NCBI GenBank assembly: GCA_937874185.1 | Contig: CALNAK010000014.1 | Coordinates: forward strand, 164,470 to 228,469 | Length of the DNA: 64,000 bases | Source of the DNA: an uncultured Lactobacillus sp. | GTDB taxonomy: Bacteria > Bacillota > Bacilli > Lactobacillales > Lactobacillaceae | Reading direction: 5' to 3' | Shown here: one piece after another, positions 63,283-64,000 of the stretch | Layout of the letters: every line of letters starts with the position of its first letter | Position numbering within the stretch: the stretch's first letter is position 1 | Made by a program: the position numbers and the translations under genes | Notes under the pieces: model-generated | What the model was told of the DNA's origin: nothing | The model's database searches: none | The model's input: the letters and a program-made list of their open reading frames with translations, nothing else

Positions 63283-63780
63283 TCAATACGCTGATTTGTT
63301 TTTGAAAATATGTTGTCTGATCCAAGGAATTACCCAATAATCCAAGCCAATTTTACCAGCATTGAATCCCGCAATAATAATGAAATATTCAAGGAAAATA
63401 TATTGTGGATTTACTGAAATAGCTCCAGCTAGAATATATGAAAAGTTCATCATTAGTCCAAAGAAGACGGCTGCAGTTGTCAAACAACCAAAAATAAGTC
63501 CTAATCCAACTAACAATTCACCCCATGAAACCATGATACTCATACCCTTGTAGTGTGGAAGAATAGCACTTAGCATACTGTTAAACCAAGGGTAAAGAAC
63601 TTTTCCTGTAGGACCTTTAACAGGGTTCTTAATAGCATTAGCTAACAATCCCTTAACAGCACCAGAAGCACCACCAGTTACCTTTTCCCAGCCAGCAAGT
63701 GTCCAGAGAATACCTAAATAAATTCTAATGATTGCTAAAATAATAGAAGCAATTTTATTAGTACGTAAAAATTTAACCAT
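63283..63780 (-). CDS. DoxX family membrane protein
   Basis: Protein of 165 residues with four membrane helices (about 10-30, 78-100, 103-122, 126-148). Family marks: RIYLGILWTLAGWEKVTGG and SWGELLVGLGLIFGC, PQYIFLEYFIIIAG. Related to the small subunit of thiosulfate:quinone oxidoreductase and DoxX proteins of redox defence. GAGGGGAG precedes the ATG. Function in this organism not known. Confidence 0.82.
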   Translation of the reverse strand: MVKFLRTNKIASIILAIIRIYLGILWTLAGWEKVTGGASGAVKGLLANAIKNPVKGPTGKVLYPWFNSMLSAILPHYKGMSIMVSWGELLVGLGLIFGCLTTAAVFFGLMMNFSYILAGAISVNPQYIFLEYFIIIAGFNAGKIGLDYWVIPWIRQHIFKNKSAY

Positions 63781-63917
63781 GATCTTTCTCCCCTCATAGA
63801 AAATATAATATTTTACATGCTTATTATATAACTATGATATTAAAATTTACAATTGTAGCCACTGGGATTTGATACTATTTTTTATTAAGCTTTTAAGTGT
63901 GCGAAAAGAGCGCACAA

Positions 63918-63946
63918 AAAAAGGATTGAACTTAATCAATCCTTTC
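63918..63946 (-). terminator. Terminator of the rRNA operon
   Basis: AAAGGATTGA pairs with TCAATCCTTT just after the 5S sequence on the minus strand, followed by a run of T. Confidence 0.88.
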
Positions 63947-63951
63947 AAGTT

Positions 63952-64000
63952 GCGTAGCGACTATCTATCCTCGCGGGTAGTTTCCCACCAACTACTTTCG
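63952..64000 (-). rRNA. rrf: 5S ribosomal RNA, 3' end only (rest beyond the window)
   Basis: Read on minus: CGAAAGTAGTTGGTGGGAA, then CTACCCGCGAGGATAG and a 3' end near GTCGCTACGC. This is the loop D/E and helix V region of Firmicutes 5S rRNA. About 49 nucleotides are visible. It implies an rrn operon entering the window from the right on the minus strand. Confidence 0.88.

Overview
The window looks like a chromosomal segment of a low-GC Gram-positive bacterium of the Lactobacillaceae. Evidence: strong GGAGG-type ribosome sites, a T-box leader, AgrC/AgrA-type two-component genes with bacteriocin-immunity proteins, a WxL surface protein, class Ib ribonucleotide reductase under NrdR boxes, fructose PTS genes, and the 3' end of a 5S rRNA at the right edge. 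Assignment to a genus such as Companilactobacillus is inference only.

Layout. 1-3.3 kb: a cut-off BspA-like surface protein and an NhaC-type antiporter behind a T-box. 3.7-6.6 kb: a glutamine-type ABC importer. 7-9.5 kb: a BceAB-like transporter with a BceR-type site. 9.7-11.5 kb: a phosphoesterase and NrnA. 11.7-13.3 kb: an XRE protein and the first of four related membrane proteins. 13.6-18.4 kb: a fructose-type PTS with a MalY-like lyase and a PTS-controlled regulator. 18.5-31.1 kb: a quorum-sensing/immunity island with small membrane peptides, a GntR-ABC cassette, a CPBP protease, two overlapping receptor kinases, a LytTR regulator, two more copies of the membrane protein and immunity proteins. 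31.4-38.4 kb: hflX and oppABCDF. 38.4-40.6 kb: no ordinary gene, but three tandem minus-strand units that look like small RNAs. 40.6-49 kb: housekeeping and membrane genes (rarA, an RpiA-like protein, an NlpC/P60 hydrolase, a guanylate-kinase-like protein). 49.1-53 kb: nrdHIEF. 53.2-57.2 kb: an OhrR-like regulator with a divergent esterase, then a lectin-WxL protein. 57.3-63.8 kb: a TSUP operon, a hydrolase, an MFS transporter behind an attenuator-like leader, an Mga-like regulator and a DoxX protein. 63.95 kb to the end: 5S rRNA.

How it works together. The strongest unusual system is the island at 18.9-29.3 kb. Kinase 1 (24484-25797) has ATP-binding motifs but no acceptor histidine. Kinase 2 (25797-27068) has the histidine but has lost the glycine box. 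They overlap by one base and feed one LytTR regulator. Promoters with 9-bp repeats 21-22 bp apart, and a -10 box 29-30 bp further on, stand before the kinase operon, a CPBP protease, small membrane peptides and the repeated membrane proteins.

A second unusual layer is RNA. Two families of structured elements sit directly after stop codons and keep their pairing while changing sequence. The cluster at 38.6-40.4 kb has six hairpins showing C-rich loops (minus strand), a design known from small RNAs that pair with Shine-Dalgarno sequences. Two genes of this window carry matching G-rich ribosome sites.
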